Assembly: GCA_020718085.1 (NCBI GenBank)
Contig: DYDB01000002.1
Span: 52,386 to 99,316 of the forward strand
Length of the DNA: 46,931 nucleotides
DNA from: Micavibrio sp.
GTDB taxonomy: Bacteria > Patescibacteriota > Minisyncoccia > Moranbacterales > GCA-2747515
Reading direction: 5' to 3'
Part shown: positions 7,548 through 15,785 of the stretch, piece by piece
Position numbering within the stretch: position 1 is the stretch's first letter
Layout of the letters: every line of letters begins with the position of its first letter
Notes under the pieces: model-generated
What the model was told of the DNA's origin: nothing
What the model saw: the letters and a program-made list of their open reading frames with translations, nothing else
The model's database searches: none
Program-made: the position numbers and the translations under genes

Positions 7548-8051
7548 ATGAACATACAATTACATGTGCAACCATTTCAGGAAACACTACATGCAAGCAT
7601 GTGTGGTCCGGCATCACTCAAGATCGTTTTACGACATTATGGATTAGATAAAACAGAAGAAGAATTAGCAAAAATGTGTAATGTAGATGCAGATCTGGGT
7701 ATTTCTGATGAGGATATTAAAAGAGTTGCCACAAAACTTGGTTTTGTAGTGAAAATTAAAAACGAGGCATCTTTGGAAGATATTGCAAAATGGTTGAGTC
7801 TTGGTGTGCCACTAATCGTAAATTGGTTTACGCGAGGACGCATGGACTACGATGAGGATGATGTAGCTGACGGTCATTACTCTGTGGTGACAGGATTGGA
7901 TGATACATATATTTATGTTCAAGATCCGGAAGTAGGGCGTGTGCGTAAGATCACACGTGAGAATTTTGCGCATGTATGGTTTGATTTTACGGGTGCACAC
8001 ATCACACCAGACACATTGATCGTACGACAATTTATTGCAATTTATAAGTAA
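7548..8051 (+). CDS. C39-like papain-fold cysteine peptidase domain protein
   Basis: A 167-residue protein from the ATG at 7548; the longer open frame to 7452 overlaps the previous gene and is not used. The catalytic set of the peptidase C39-like family is visible: Cys19 in MCGPASLKIVLRHYG, His near residue 110 in DGHYSVVTG and Asp near 127 in VQDPEVG. There is no signal peptide, transmembrane segment or ABC domain, so it is not a bacteriocin-exporting C39 protein. Stand-alone members are common but poorly studied. A cytoplasmic role cannot be specified. It ends 7 bases before chorismate mutase. Confidence 0.85.
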   Translation: MNIQLHVQPFQETLHASMCGPASLKIVLRHYGLDKTEEELAKMCNVDADLGISDEDIKRVATKLGFVVKIKNEASLEDIAKWLSLGVPLIVNWFTRGRMDYDEDDVADGHYSVVTGLDDTYIYVQDPEVGRVRKITRENFAHVWFDFTGAHITPDTLIVRQFIAIYK

Positions 8052-8058
8052 TTTTCTT

Positions 8059-8328
8059 ATGGCAGAAATACGAAATGCAGATGAAAAGATCAGTGCTTTG
8101 CGTGAAGAGATTGATGCGATCGATCGACAAATCTTTGATCTTTTAGTTGCGCGATTTACATGTGCGCATGAGATTGGTGTTGCTAAAAAAGCAAATGGGT
8201 ATGCGATCACCGACTTGAATAGGGAAAATGTTCTCATTGATCGTGCTGTGGCGCAAACGGGTTTTGATCGAGGATTTATTGAAAATTTTTATGCTGTGAT
8301 CATTGCAAGATCAAAAGAGCAACAATGA
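8059..8328 (+). CDS. Chorismate mutase (AroQ class)
   Basis: An 89-residue all-helical protein of AroQ type. The motif ISALREEIDAIDRQIFDLLV with R in the following LVAR is helix 1; AKKANGY holds the active-site lysine; ITDLNRENVL supplies the Asp, Arg and Glu of the second block; and a Gln near the C-terminus (KEQQ) matches the last ligand. The protein would convert chorismate to prephenate. Its start is the ATG at 8059, not the TTG at 8035 that overlaps the preceding gene. No other aromatic biosynthesis gene is nearby, so its metabolic setting is unclear. Confidence 0.88.
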   Translation: MAEIRNADEKISALREEIDAIDRQIFDLLVARFTCAHEIGVAKKANGYAITDLNRENVLIDRAVAQTGFDRGFIENFYAVIIARSKEQQ

Positions 8329-8362
8329 GTTTGTAAGAAGAGCCTGCGTATGTGAACGAATA

Positions 8363-8371
8363 TGATAAAAT
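8363..8371 (+). promoter_or_regulatory. Extended -10 upstream of the P-type ATPase
   Basis: TGATAAAAT matches the extended -10 pattern seen before several other genes here. It implies a start near 8378 and a leader of about 40 bases. Confidence 0.5.
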
Positions 8372-8417
8372 GACAGAGATGCTGACAAATGTATAAGTCC
8401 TAATAGTATGAAAAAAG

Positions 8418-10955
8418 ATGATCGAGAAAAATAGTGGCTTGAATGCCAATGAAGTCAAAATGCGGTTGGCACGTGATGGATTTAATGAATTGCCATCACA
8501 GAAAAGGCAAAGTGCATTTTCCATTTTTATAGGCGTGATCAAGGAGCCCATGCTTTTTTTGCTTATTGCTGCCGGTGGTATCTATTTATCTCTGGGTGAG
8601 GTGCAAGATGCGGTGATGCTATCGGCATTTGTTTGTGTTGTTGTGGGCATCACTTTTTATCAGGAGAGAAAAACAGAGCGCGCTCTTGAAGCACTTCGCG
8701 ATCTGTCCAGTCCACGTGCTTCGGTGGTGCGCGACGGTGAGCAATATGTGATCCCTGGGCGTGAAGTGGTATGTGATGACGTGGTGGTTTTACGTGAAGG
8801 TGCTCGCGTCCCTGCTGATGCCGTTGTGATCTCGTCAACACATTTATATGTGGATGAATCACTACTTACGGGAGAGTCCGCACCCGTACGCAAAAGTGAA
8901 TGGGATGGACTCGTGCAGCTCACGCAACCCGGAGGAGATGATCTGCCGTTCGTTTTTTCCGGAACAATGGTGACACAAGGTCATGCACTTGTACGTGTTA
9001 CATCTACAGGAATGAACACTGAAATTGGTAAAATCGGTATTGCATTACAGTCCATCGAAGAAGAAGAAATGCTTCTCACAAAAGAAACGCGCGTATTGGT
9101 TCGTAACTTTGCTATTGTCGGGGCGCTATTGTGCATCTGTGTTTTGACGGCATATGGGTTTTTCTATCATGATTGGATCAAAGGTGTTTTGTCCGGATTG
9201 TCATTGAGCATGGCACTTTTACCCGAAGAATTCTCTGTTGTTTTGGTAGTATTTTTAGCGATTGGTGCGTGGCGTATGTCGCGACAGCGTGTTTTGGTGA
9301 GAAGATCTGCAGCGATTGAAACGCTTGGAGCCGCGACAGTGTTGTGTGTTGATAAAACGGGAACATTAACTCTCAATGAAATGCGATTAGCAAGCATGAT
9401 GGTCGGAGATGAGTTTTTTGATCTTGATACGGAGGAAGAAAAATTCATGCCGGAAAAATATCAGACATTATTAAAATGCGCGCTGCTTGCCAGTCAACAT
9501 GATCCCTTTGATCCGATTGAAAAAGAAGTGCATCGTACATGTGACATTGTGTTGCATGCAACAGATGTGCATCTTGATACGCAGTGGAAGTTATTGCGAG
9601 AGTATCCGCTGTCAAAAGAGCTTCTTGCTTTATCACATGTGTGGATGTCGGTAGATAACAATGTGTGCATTGCTGCTGCCAAGGGTGCGCCAGAGGCGAT
9701 CATTGATCTTTGTCATATGGATCATATACACAGTGAGAACATTATGCAAAAAGTGAAGAGCATGTCACAAAATGGTCTGCGTGTCCTTGGTGTGGCACAA
9801 GCAACAGTAGATTGTCCCGATCTTGCACGTGATCAGCATGATTATTCTTATGAATTTGTCGGACTCATCGGCTTTGTGGACCCTGTGCGATCATCGGTTG
9901 TGCAAGCAGTACAAGAGTGTTATGACGCCGGCATACGTGTCATTATGATCACAGGTGATTATCCGGGGACGGCGCAATTTGTGGCAAAAGAGATCGGCCT
10001 CAAGAATGCTGATGAATATATCACTGGTGCTGATTTGAAAAAATATGATCGTGCGGCACTGTGTAAGCGTATTCAAGATGTTAATATTTTTACACGTGTT
10101 GTACCAGAGCAAAAATTAGCGATCATTGATGCCCTCAAAGCAAATGGTGAGATCGTGGTCATGACCGGTGATGGCGTTAATGATGCACCGGCATTGAAAT
10201 CGGCACATATCGGTGTTGCAATGGGAAAGCGTGGTACGGATGTGGCGCGTGAGGCATCTGACCTTGTGCTCTTGGATGATCATTTTCTATCTATTGTGCA
10301 AGCAGTAAAAATGGGTCGTCGTATTTTTGATAATCTCAAGAAAGCGATCGCATATATTTTTGCCGTGCATATCCCAATTGCGGGCATGTCTCTTATTCCG
10401 GTCATTTTTCATTTGCCAATCGTTCTTTTTCCTGCACACATTGCTTTTCTGGAACTTATTATCGATCCGGCATGTTCTGTGGTTTATGAATCGGAGAAGG
10501 CAGAGAAGGGAATCATGCGTCGCAACCCGCGCAATCTCAAGAAACGATTGCTGGATCGGCCAACGTTCGTGGTCAGTTTGCTGCAGGGCATAAGCGTTTT
10601 AATGGCAACGCTTGTGATATATGTTTTAGCATTACATTGGCAATTTGATGAAGAAAAAATTCGTACGATCACTTTTATTACACTTGTATTTGGAAATCTG
10701 ATGTTGATCATTACGAATTTGGCACAGTGTAAAAGCTTCGTGAAGATCTTGCGTGAAGATAATAAAGCCTTGAAATACATTCTTGGTGCTACGATGATCT
10801 GTCTCACGCTCATATTATATGTACCATTTTTGAGAGAGATCTTTCACTTTGGTAAATTGCATATGCAAGATATCTTTGTGAGTCTTTGTGTAGCATTTCT
10901 GAGCATTGTGTGGTTTGAATTATATAAGATGATCACAAAAAAAGATCTTGTGTGA
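8418..10955 (+). CDS. Cation-translocating P-type ATPase (P2-like)
   Basis: An 845-residue P-type ATPase complete in all cytoplasmic motifs: an N-terminal cation-ATPase domain (GLNANEVKMRLARDGFNELP), actuator TGES at 151-154, phosphorylated Asp312 in DKTGTLT, the nucleotide-domain KGAPE, and the hinge GDGVNDAP from residue 584. Helix M4 carries LLPEEFSVVLVVFLAIGAWR, so the ion-site proline is followed by EE rather than the EGL of SERCA. That variant is common in uncharacterised bacterial P2-like pumps. About ten membrane helices are predicted, four of them after the hinge. Calcium is possible but the ion is not proven. The start at 8418 fits the usual N-terminus; the ATG at 8408 runs into a stop. 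Confidence 0.93.
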   Translation: MIEKNSGLNANEVKMRLARDGFNELPSQKRQSAFSIFIGVIKEPMLFLLIAAGGIYLSLGEVQDAVMLSAFVCVVVGITFYQERKTERALEALRDLSSPRASVVRDGEQYVIPGREVVCDDVVVLREGARVPADAVVISSTHLYVDESLLTGESAPVRKSEWDGLVQLTQPGGDDLPFVFSGTMVTQGHALVRVTSTGMNTEIGKIGIALQSIEEEEMLLTKETRVLVRNFAIVGALLCICVLTAYGFFYHDWIKGVLSGLSLSMALLPEEFSVVLVVFLAIGAWRMSRQRVLVRRSAAIETLGAATVLCVDKTGTLTLNEMRLASMMVGDEFFDLDTEEEKFMPEKYQTLLKCALLASQHDPFDPIEKEVHRTCDIVLHATDVHLDTQWKLLREYPLSKELLALSHVWMSVDNNVCIAAAKGAPEAIIDLCHMDHIHSENIMQKVKSMSQNGLRVLGVAQATVDCPDLARDQHDYSYEFVGLIGFVDPVRSSVVQAVQECYDAGIRVIMITGDYPGTAQFVAKEIGLKNADEYITGADLKKYDRAALCKRIQDVNIFTRVVPEQKLAIIDALKANGEIVVMTGDGVNDAPALKSAHIGVAMGKRGTDVAREASDLVLLDDHFLSIVQAVKMGRRIFDNLKKAIAYIFAVHIPIAGMSLIPVIFHLPIVLFPAHIAFLELIIDPACSVVYESEKAEKGIMRRNPRNLKKRLLDRPTFVVSLLQGISVLMATLVIYVLALHWQFDEEKIRTITFITLVFGNLMLIITNLAQCKSFVKILREDNKALKYILGATMICLTLILYVPFLREIFHFGKLHMQDIFVSLCVAFLSIVWFELYKMITKKDLV

Positions 10956-10998
10956 TCAATGAGTATGTAAAATTGCCCATATTGACCAAAATATCGAG

Positions 10999-11032
10999 AA
11001 CGACTATAGTGTGTGAATGTAGTCGTTTTTTT
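10999..11032 (+). terminator. Intrinsic terminator after the P-type ATPase
   Basis: AACGACTA (10999-11006) pairs with TAGTCGTT (11020-11027) over a 13-base loop and runs into a T tract. Confidence 0.75.
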
Positions 11033-11063
11033 ACAGATCAATAGAACCAATGGAGGTTGGGAC

Positions 11064-12170
11064 ATGCAAAAAGGAAAGAAGGACAAAGGTGCTCAGTATG
11101 TTGTTATTATGGCTGGCGGCTCTGGTAAGAGATTGTGGCCAGAGTCGCGATCACGCAAACCAAAGCAGTTTCAATGTTTGGTAAGAAAAGATCAAACATT
11201 ACTGCAGGAAACGCATGCGCGTGTTAAGGATCTTGTGCCTGCAGGCCACGTTTTTGTTTCTACAATTACTGAATATGCAGAGATCGTGCGTGAACAATTG
11301 CCGGATATTCTACCGGAAAATATTATCATAGAGCCGTGCGGTCGTGATACAGCGCCTGCGCTTGCATTTGTTGCAGATCATATCAATCGCTTGAATACTG
11401 AAGCAATCATTCTTACTGTACCATCAGATCATACGGTCAAGGAGGTCGGTCTTTTTGCGGGTGTGGTCAATACAATGTTTCACGTGGTTCGTTTCCATCC
11501 AGAAAGAATCGGGCTTATAGGTATCAAAACCACAGAGGCAAGTACGGCGCTTGGATATATTAAGATGGGAAATGAAATGAGGCAAAAATTTTCTCACGCA
11601 GTGTATCGCGTGGCTTCTTTTGCGGAAAAACCTTCTGAGGAAAAAGCGAAAGAATATTTTAATGATTGGCAATATTTGTGGAATTCTGGATGTTTTGTTT
11701 TTTGCGCCAGCACATTATTGGATCAAATCAGAGCGCATGCGCCAGAGATCACGCAAGTGTTGATGCGGATGCGAGATGTTTCTGATCTAGATATGAAGCA
11801 TGATCTTTTTGCCACACTGCCGTCCAAACCGATTGATACAACGGTTTGGGAAAAACTTGCAGATACGGATTTGTTCGTTGTGCCTGCAAATTTGACTTGG
11901 AGCGATGTGGGCAATTGGCGATCATTGCATGATTTTCATCGCAGTGATGATCTACAACAAAATTATTTTCGGGGCACAGTCGTTGATATTGATACAACAA
12001 ACAGCTTTATCTTTGGCGATAAAGAGACTGTGATCGCAACACTTGGTCTCGATGGTATTGTCGTTGTTAAATCGGGTGGTGTGATCTTTGTTGCTGATCG
12101 CAAGCGAGTGGAAGATGTAAAAGTGGTAGTTGCAAAGATCCAGAAACAAGGACTTGATGGATTATTGTAG
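11064..12170 (+). CDS. manC: Mannose-1-phosphate guanylyltransferase
   Basis: A 368-residue nucleotidyltransferase that would make GDP-mannose from mannose-1-phosphate and GTP. The signature VVIMAGGSGKRLWPESR with KPKQF near residues 12-40 is the GTP-binding loop of this family; FAEKPSEEKAKEY and WNSGCFVF, and later WSDVGNWRSL, are the sugar-phosphate blocks of GMP-type enzymes. It lacks the C-terminal cupin isomerase domain, so it is monofunctional. The ATG at 11064 has GGAGG 7 bases before it, which settles the start over the GTG at 11013. GDP-mannose would feed the glycosyltransferases encoded after 29 kb. It is flanked by terminators and so forms its own unit. Confidence 0.93.
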   Translation: MQKGKKDKGAQYVVIMAGGSGKRLWPESRSRKPKQFQCLVRKDQTLLQETHARVKDLVPAGHVFVSTITEYAEIVREQLPDILPENIIIEPCGRDTAPALAFVADHINRLNTEAIILTVPSDHTVKEVGLFAGVVNTMFHVVRFHPERIGLIGIKTTEASTALGYIKMGNEMRQKFSHAVYRVASFAEKPSEEKAKEYFNDWQYLWNSGCFVFCASTLLDQIRAHAPEITQVLMRMRDVSDLDMKHDLFATLPSKPIDTTVWEKLADTDLFVVPANLTWSDVGNWRSLHDFHRSDDLQQNYFRGTVVDIDTTNSFIFGDKETVIATLGLDGIVVVKSGGVIFVADRKRVEDVKVVVAKIQKQGLDGLL

Positions 12171-12185
12171 ATACCCATTGATCAC

Positions 12186-12221
12186 AAAAAAGCCGATTGT
12201 CAGTGAACAATCGGCTTTTTT
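12186..12221. terminator. Strong intrinsic terminator after manC
   Basis: A 15-base stem (12186-12200 with 12207-12221, loop cagtga) has A and T tracts on either side, so it may work in both directions. Confidence 0.9.
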
Positions 12222-12289
12222 CATCATAATATGTGAAATAATTATTTAAAAAAAGTGTACTAGTAAGAAGTTAATAACATCACGAATTT

Positions 12290-12871
12290 ATGAACACACA
12301 TCTTATTTTTTATGCGCATCCAAACAAAAAAGGTTTTTGCGGTGAGTTCTTGCGCGCAGTAGAAGAACATATGCAAAAGAAGGGGCATGTTTATGAGGTA
12401 ATTGATCTGTATGCCATTGGTTATGATCCGATCATGAAAAATGAGGAACATTACACTTCTGGAGGATATGAGATCGCATCGGAAAATAAAATTTTTCAAG
12501 AAAAGATCACACAAGCAACATCTCTCATTTTTATCTATCCAACATGGTGGCAAAATATGCCGGCAATTCTTAAGGGTTTTGTCGATCGTGTATTTACAGC
12601 AAGATATGCCTTTAGATATGTGAATGATCTTCCCGTGGGACTTCTCAAAGGGCGCAAGGCAGTTGTATTTACATCATCTGGTGGTCCACGTGTATATACA
12701 CGGTTTTTTGCAGGCGATCGTGCAGTAAAGGTTTTGGCAAAAGACGTACTTGCTTTTTGTGGTATAAAAACAAAGTGTTTTCCGATTGGTGGCGCGCGAA
12801 AGCTTACAGATGTAAAGAAAAAAAATATCGAAAAACTTGTGCAAAAAGGCATGAAATTTTTAAGTTTGTAG
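12290..12871 (+). CDS. NAD(P)H oxidoreductase, flavodoxin-like fold (MdaB/KefF family)
   Basis: A 193-residue protein with the FMN phosphate-binding start LIFYAHPNKKGFCGEFL, the helix-strand pattern of quinone reductases, and IFIYPTWWQNMPAILKGFVDRVF (about 80-102), the hallmark substrate and FMN loop of the NAD(P)H dehydrogenase (quinone) family. It then has the usual FTSSGGPR strand. It is likely a soluble FMN enzyme reducing quinones or similar compounds with two electrons. It lies 6 bases before the ASCH gene and is probably co-transcribed with it. The physiological acceptor is unknown. Confidence 0.88.
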   Translation: MNTHLIFYAHPNKKGFCGEFLRAVEEHMQKKGHVYEVIDLYAIGYDPIMKNEEHYTSGGYEIASENKIFQEKITQATSLIFIYPTWWQNMPAILKGFVDRVFTARYAFRYVNDLPVGLLKGRKAVVFTSSGGPRVYTRFFAGDRAVKVLAKDVLAFCGIKTKCFPIGGARKLTDVKKKNIEKLVQKGMKFLSL

Positions 12872-12877
12872 AAAAGA

Positions 12878-13201
12878 ATGAAAATAATGAAATTTCGCAA
12901 GCATCTTAGCGTGCATGTTCTTGCTGGGACAAAAACTGTAACATGGCGACTTTTTGATGATAAGGATCTTTCTGAGGAGGATGTGGTTTCTTTTGTAATA
13001 TGGGAGACGGGAATAGAGTTCGCACGAGCAAAATTGAAAAGTGTTATACAAAAACCTCTCGGTCAATTGGAAGAAAATGATTGGCAGGGACATGAACGGT
13101 ATTCTGATAGTGAAGAGATGTGTCACACATTTACAAAATATTACGGGAAAATAGTTGACTCACGTACAATGGTCAAGATCATCACATTTGAAATATTATG
13201 A
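12878..13201 (+). CDS. ASCH domain protein
   Basis: A 107-residue protein from ATG 12878 (a second ATG at 12887 is as good). It has the ASCH/PUA-like pattern MKFRKHLSVHVLAGTKTVTWR, where the helix and the K-T-x-T-W-R strand form the putative RNA-binding cleft, then WETGIEFARAKL and the ending D-W-x-G-H-E-R followed by FTKYYGK. ASCH proteins are thought to bind RNA or act on modified nucleosides; a few are amidohydrolases of N4-acetylcytidine. This small stand-alone form is frequent in CPR genomes. The substrate is not known. Confidence 0.8.
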   Translation: MKIMKFRKHLSVHVLAGTKTVTWRLFDDKDLSEEDVVSFVIWETGIEFARAKLKSVIQKPLGQLEENDWQGHERYSDSEEMCHTFTKYYGKIVDSRTMVKIITFEIL

Positions 13202-13246
13202 TCTTTCTTTTATGATTAAGTGTAATAATAATTAACGTATATTTCT

Positions 13247-13633
13247 ATGAAGAAATTCTTTAAGGAGTTCCAAGAATTTGCAGTAAAAGGCAATGTAATG
13301 GATCTGGCGGTTGCTGTGGTCATTGGTAATGCTTTTGGCAAAATTGTCACATCACTTGTGAATGATATCATCATGCCTCTCATGGGTATTGTGCTTGGAG
13401 GACTTAATTTTACGAAACTGGAGGTGACATTGGAAGATATTACGTTAAAGTATGGGAACTTTTTGCAATCGATCGTGGATTTTGTCATTATCGCATTTTG
13501 TATCTTTGTTGCGGTAAAAATGATGAATGTCGTGATAAAGAAAAAAAAGGCGGAAGAAAAAAAAGAAGGAAAGGCTAACGCAAAAGAAGTTGAGCTTCTT
13601 GTGGAAATTCGGGATTTATTAAAGAAAAAATAG
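13247..13633 (+). CDS. mscL: Large-conductance mechanosensitive channel MscL
   Basis: A 128-residue channel of standard length. The amphipathic N-terminal helix MKKFFKEFQEFAVKGNVMDL runs into TM1 (AVAVVIGNAFGKIVTSLVNDII), which holds the gate-forming small residues; a periplasmic loop and TM2 (VDFVIIAFCIFVAVKMMN) follow, and the C-terminal bundle ends E-x-x-LL-x-EIRDLLKKK. All family blocks are present. It would release solutes upon hypo-osmotic shock. The HAD gene follows with no spacing, suggesting a shared transcript. Confidence 0.96.
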   Translation: MKKFFKEFQEFAVKGNVMDLAVAVVIGNAFGKIVTSLVNDIIMPLMGIVLGGLNFTKLEVTLEDITLKYGNFLQSIVDFVIIAFCIFVAVKMMNVVIKKKKAEEKKEGKANAKEVELLVEIRDLLKKK

Positions 13634-14110
13634 GTGATCATTCGAAACGTACAATTCTTTCATGATGTGAGCACGGATGCTATTAGTGATTCTGTGGTGA
13701 TCTTGGATATTGATGGAACATTGACGTGCAGTTCGAGTATGCACATAAATGATAGAGTGCGTGAAAAAATTAGGGAATTAAAAAAAACGAATGCCGTTTA
13801 TATTTTTTCCAATAATTATGATGGCGAGCGCAGTAGGATCATTGCACATGATCTTGGTTTGCCATATATTGAAGCTCCGCACAAAAAGCCAAATAAGAAG
13901 ATCTTGAATTATATTGAAAGAGGAACGAGCCCGGTTGTAGCAATAGGGGATAAATTTTTAACTGATGGTCTTTTTGCACATTTTTCACGTGCCACACACA
14001 TTCGCGTGCGCCGGTATCGATGTTCTGCGGATTCGGTATGGGATCGATTGGCATGTATTTTTGATGATTGTGCATATTTTATTGCACATTTAGTTGGTTT
14101 GACGAAGTAG
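13634..14110 (+). CDS. HAD-superfamily phosphatase, YqeG-like (subclass IIIA)
   Basis: A 158-residue HAD phosphatase. Motif I DIDGTLT is near residue 24, motif II FSNN near 57, the motif III lysine in KKPNKK near 85-90, and motif IV GDKFLTDG near 103. The compact layout with no large cap matches the YqeG/HAD-IIIA phosphatases, some of which act on lipid-linked phosphatidylglycerophosphate. The start codon is a GTG directly after the mscL stop, so translation is probably coupled. Both aspartates of motif I are in place, so it should be active. The substrate is an inference only. Confidence 0.82.
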   Translation: MIIRNVQFFHDVSTDAISDSVVILDIDGTLTCSSSMHINDRVREKIRELKKTNAVYIFSNNYDGERSRIIAHDLGLPYIEAPHKKPNKKILNYIERGTSPVVAIGDKFLTDGLFAHFSRATHIRVRRYRCSADSVWDRLACIFDDCAYFIAHLVGLTK

Positions 14111-14167
14111 GGTGTGTGAAAGTAAATCATTCTTATATGCGTATGAGTGTATGGAGGAACGGATGTT

Positions 14168-14181
14168 ATCATGATCATGAT
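14168..14181. promoter_or_regulatory. 14-base perfect palindrome just before the sigma factor start
   Basis: ATCATGATCATGAT is its own reverse complement and ends 5 bases before the ATG at 14187. It could be an operator or an mRNA stem that hides the start. GATC is over-represented here, so chance is not excluded. Confidence 0.35.
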
Positions 14182-14186
14182 CGTGT

Positions 14187-14768
14187 ATGATGCAATACAA
14201 AAACAGACAACAATCTGATGAGGAATTGGCGATCTTGACGCGAGATGACCCGTCGTTTTTTGCACCGCTTATGGAAAGATATGAGGCAAAGATGCTCTTG
14301 TATATTAAGCGTATTTCCGCTGTGACCACTGAGGAAGCGGAAGATATTTTGCAAGAAGGATTTTTGAAAGCATATCAGAATGTGAATAATTTTGATGAAA
14401 AACTATCTTTCTCGTCCTGGTTGTATCGCATTGTCCATAATGAAACGATCAGTTATTGGCGAAAGAAGAAAATTCGTCCGCATGGAAATTCCATATACGT
14501 GGATGATGATTTTCTGGAGCGCATCGCAGATGCGCGAGATATTGTGGAAGATATGGATCGTAAGCGATTAAAAGGTCTTGTGCAACAAATTTTTGATGAG
14601 ATGGATGAACGATATCGTGAGATACTCGTTCTCAAATATATTGAAGATAAGAGCTATGAGGAAATTTCTGATATTTTGAAAAAACCTGCAGGAACGGTTG
14701 CAACACATATAAATCGTGCAAAAAAACAATTTAAAGAACTGTATCAAAAAAGTAATATTAACGTGTAA
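14187..14768 (+). CDS. Sigma-70 family RNA polymerase sigma factor (ECF-like)
   Basis: A 193-residue two-domain sigma factor. Region 2 (about 23-92) has the -10-binding helix EDILQEGFLKAYQNVNNFD and SFSSWLYRIVHNETISYWRKKK; region 4 (about 130-183) has the HTH KSYEEISDILKKPAGTVATHINRAKK. There is no region 1 or 3, as in ECF sigmas. It is followed 9 bases later by a membrane protein gene, the usual place of an anti-sigma factor. Residues 93-128 form a long charged linker. Target promoters are unknown; the small exported protein downstream is a candidate. Confidence 0.92.
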   Translation: MMQYKNRQQSDEELAILTRDDPSFFAPLMERYEAKMLLYIKRISAVTTEEAEDILQEGFLKAYQNVNNFDEKLSFSSWLYRIVHNETISYWRKKKIRPHGNSIYVDDDFLERIADARDIVEDMDRKRLKGLVQQIFDEMDERYREILVLKYIEDKSYEEISDILKKPAGTVATHINRAKKQFKELYQKSNINV

Positions 14769-14777
14769 TCAAATCAT

Positions 14778-15632
14778 ATGACGGAAAATCGCGCAGCACA
14801 GCGGGCGATGGAAAAGATCATGAAAGGCGAGGTAAAAAAAAGATCGCGAGTACGTTTTGTAGCGGTTAATTTTTTACTTTGGTTTTTTGGTGCGCTTAGC
14901 GTTGTGGCGGGAGCAGTGATCGTCAGTATTATTATTTTTACCATTGTTAATAGTGATGCGGATCTTCACCATGAAATTTATGGATGCGCATTTCCACGCA
15001 TGACATTTGTTGCCATCGGAGTATGGGCGCTTCTTACAGGACTTTTTGTGATATTGTGTGATATGTCTGTGCGCAATACAAACAGAGGGTATGTATATCC
15101 TATTTGGCTAATTGTCTTGAGTAATGTGTTTTTGAGCGCGATCTTTGGCGTAGTTTTCTATAAAATTGGTGTTAGTTATGATGTGGATCACATGCTTGGT
15201 ATGCACATGCGTTACTACTATGATATCGACAAGAGACGTGCAATGCTTTTTAATATGCCAGATAAGGGGATTGTGATGGGACAGATCATTGCTCATGAGC
15301 CAACATATGTTGTTATGTTGACGCCGGAACAAAAATTATTGGCAGTTGCCACGGATAATCTTGATGAACAAAAAAGATCATACTTGCGTGAAAATGAACA
15401 AGCTGTTTTTCTTGGTAAGATCAATGATAATGGTGTATTCGTGGCATGTGATATGCGCACAAGACAGATGAACGGCGTGCGTCAAGCGATCAAGGACAAA
15501 TTACGCGTTGAAATGGAAGGGGAAAAAATTGAGGAACAAAAAAAGCGTTTTATTGAACGTGTGCGTATCACAACATATCAAATACCACATATCTGCAATG
15601 AACAAATGCAGTGGCGCATTGTTGGTGAATAA
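14778..15632 (+). CDS. Three-helix membrane protein, possible anti-sigma partner
   Basis: A 284-residue protein not recognised by family. A basic N-terminal segment of about 25 residues is followed by three hydrophobic helices (about 27-57, 73-96, 110-133) and a soluble C-terminal region of about 150 residues. With three helices the N-terminus and C-terminus should lie on opposite sides. It has no ZAS zinc-binding H-x3-C-x2-C motif, so if it is an anti-sigma factor it is not of the common zinc type. The role is inferred only from its place directly behind the sigma gene and ahead of a terminator. Confidence 0.55.
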   Translation: MTENRAAQRAMEKIMKGEVKKRSRVRFVAVNFLLWFFGALSVVAGAVIVSIIIFTIVNSDADLHHEIYGCAFPRMTFVAIGVWALLTGLFVILCDMSVRNTNRGYVYPIWLIVLSNVFLSAIFGVVFYKIGVSYDVDHMLGMHMRYYYDIDKRRAMLFNMPDKGIVMGQIIAHEPTYVVMLTPEQKLLAVATDNLDEQKRSYLRENEQAVFLGKINDNGVFVACDMRTRQMNGVRQAIKDKLRVEMEGEKIEEQKKRFIERVRITTYQIPHICNEQMQWRIVGE

Positions 15633-15653
15633 CGTTCATATGGACAAAAACGG

Positions 15654-15683
15654 ATACTTCCATTTGTGATGGGAGTATTTTTT
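15654..15683 (+). terminator. Terminator after the sigma factor operon
   Basis: ATACTTCCA (15654-15662) pairs with TGGGAGTAT (15670-15678) with one G-U pair, loop tttgtga, followed by a T tract. Confidence 0.6.
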
Positions 15684-15785
15684 GTGCAACTCCATGTGCA
15701 TGAAAGATGTTCACATATTTTGCGTATTACGTTCTGTGAAGATCGTGCGGGTGAAGATCTTCTCGTAATATGTAAATATTATTTT

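Noticed and set aside
10344-10351. GCGATCGC, the cyanobacterial HIP1 octamer
   Set aside because: I found it only once with certainty; the enriched unit here is the GATC core with any flanks.
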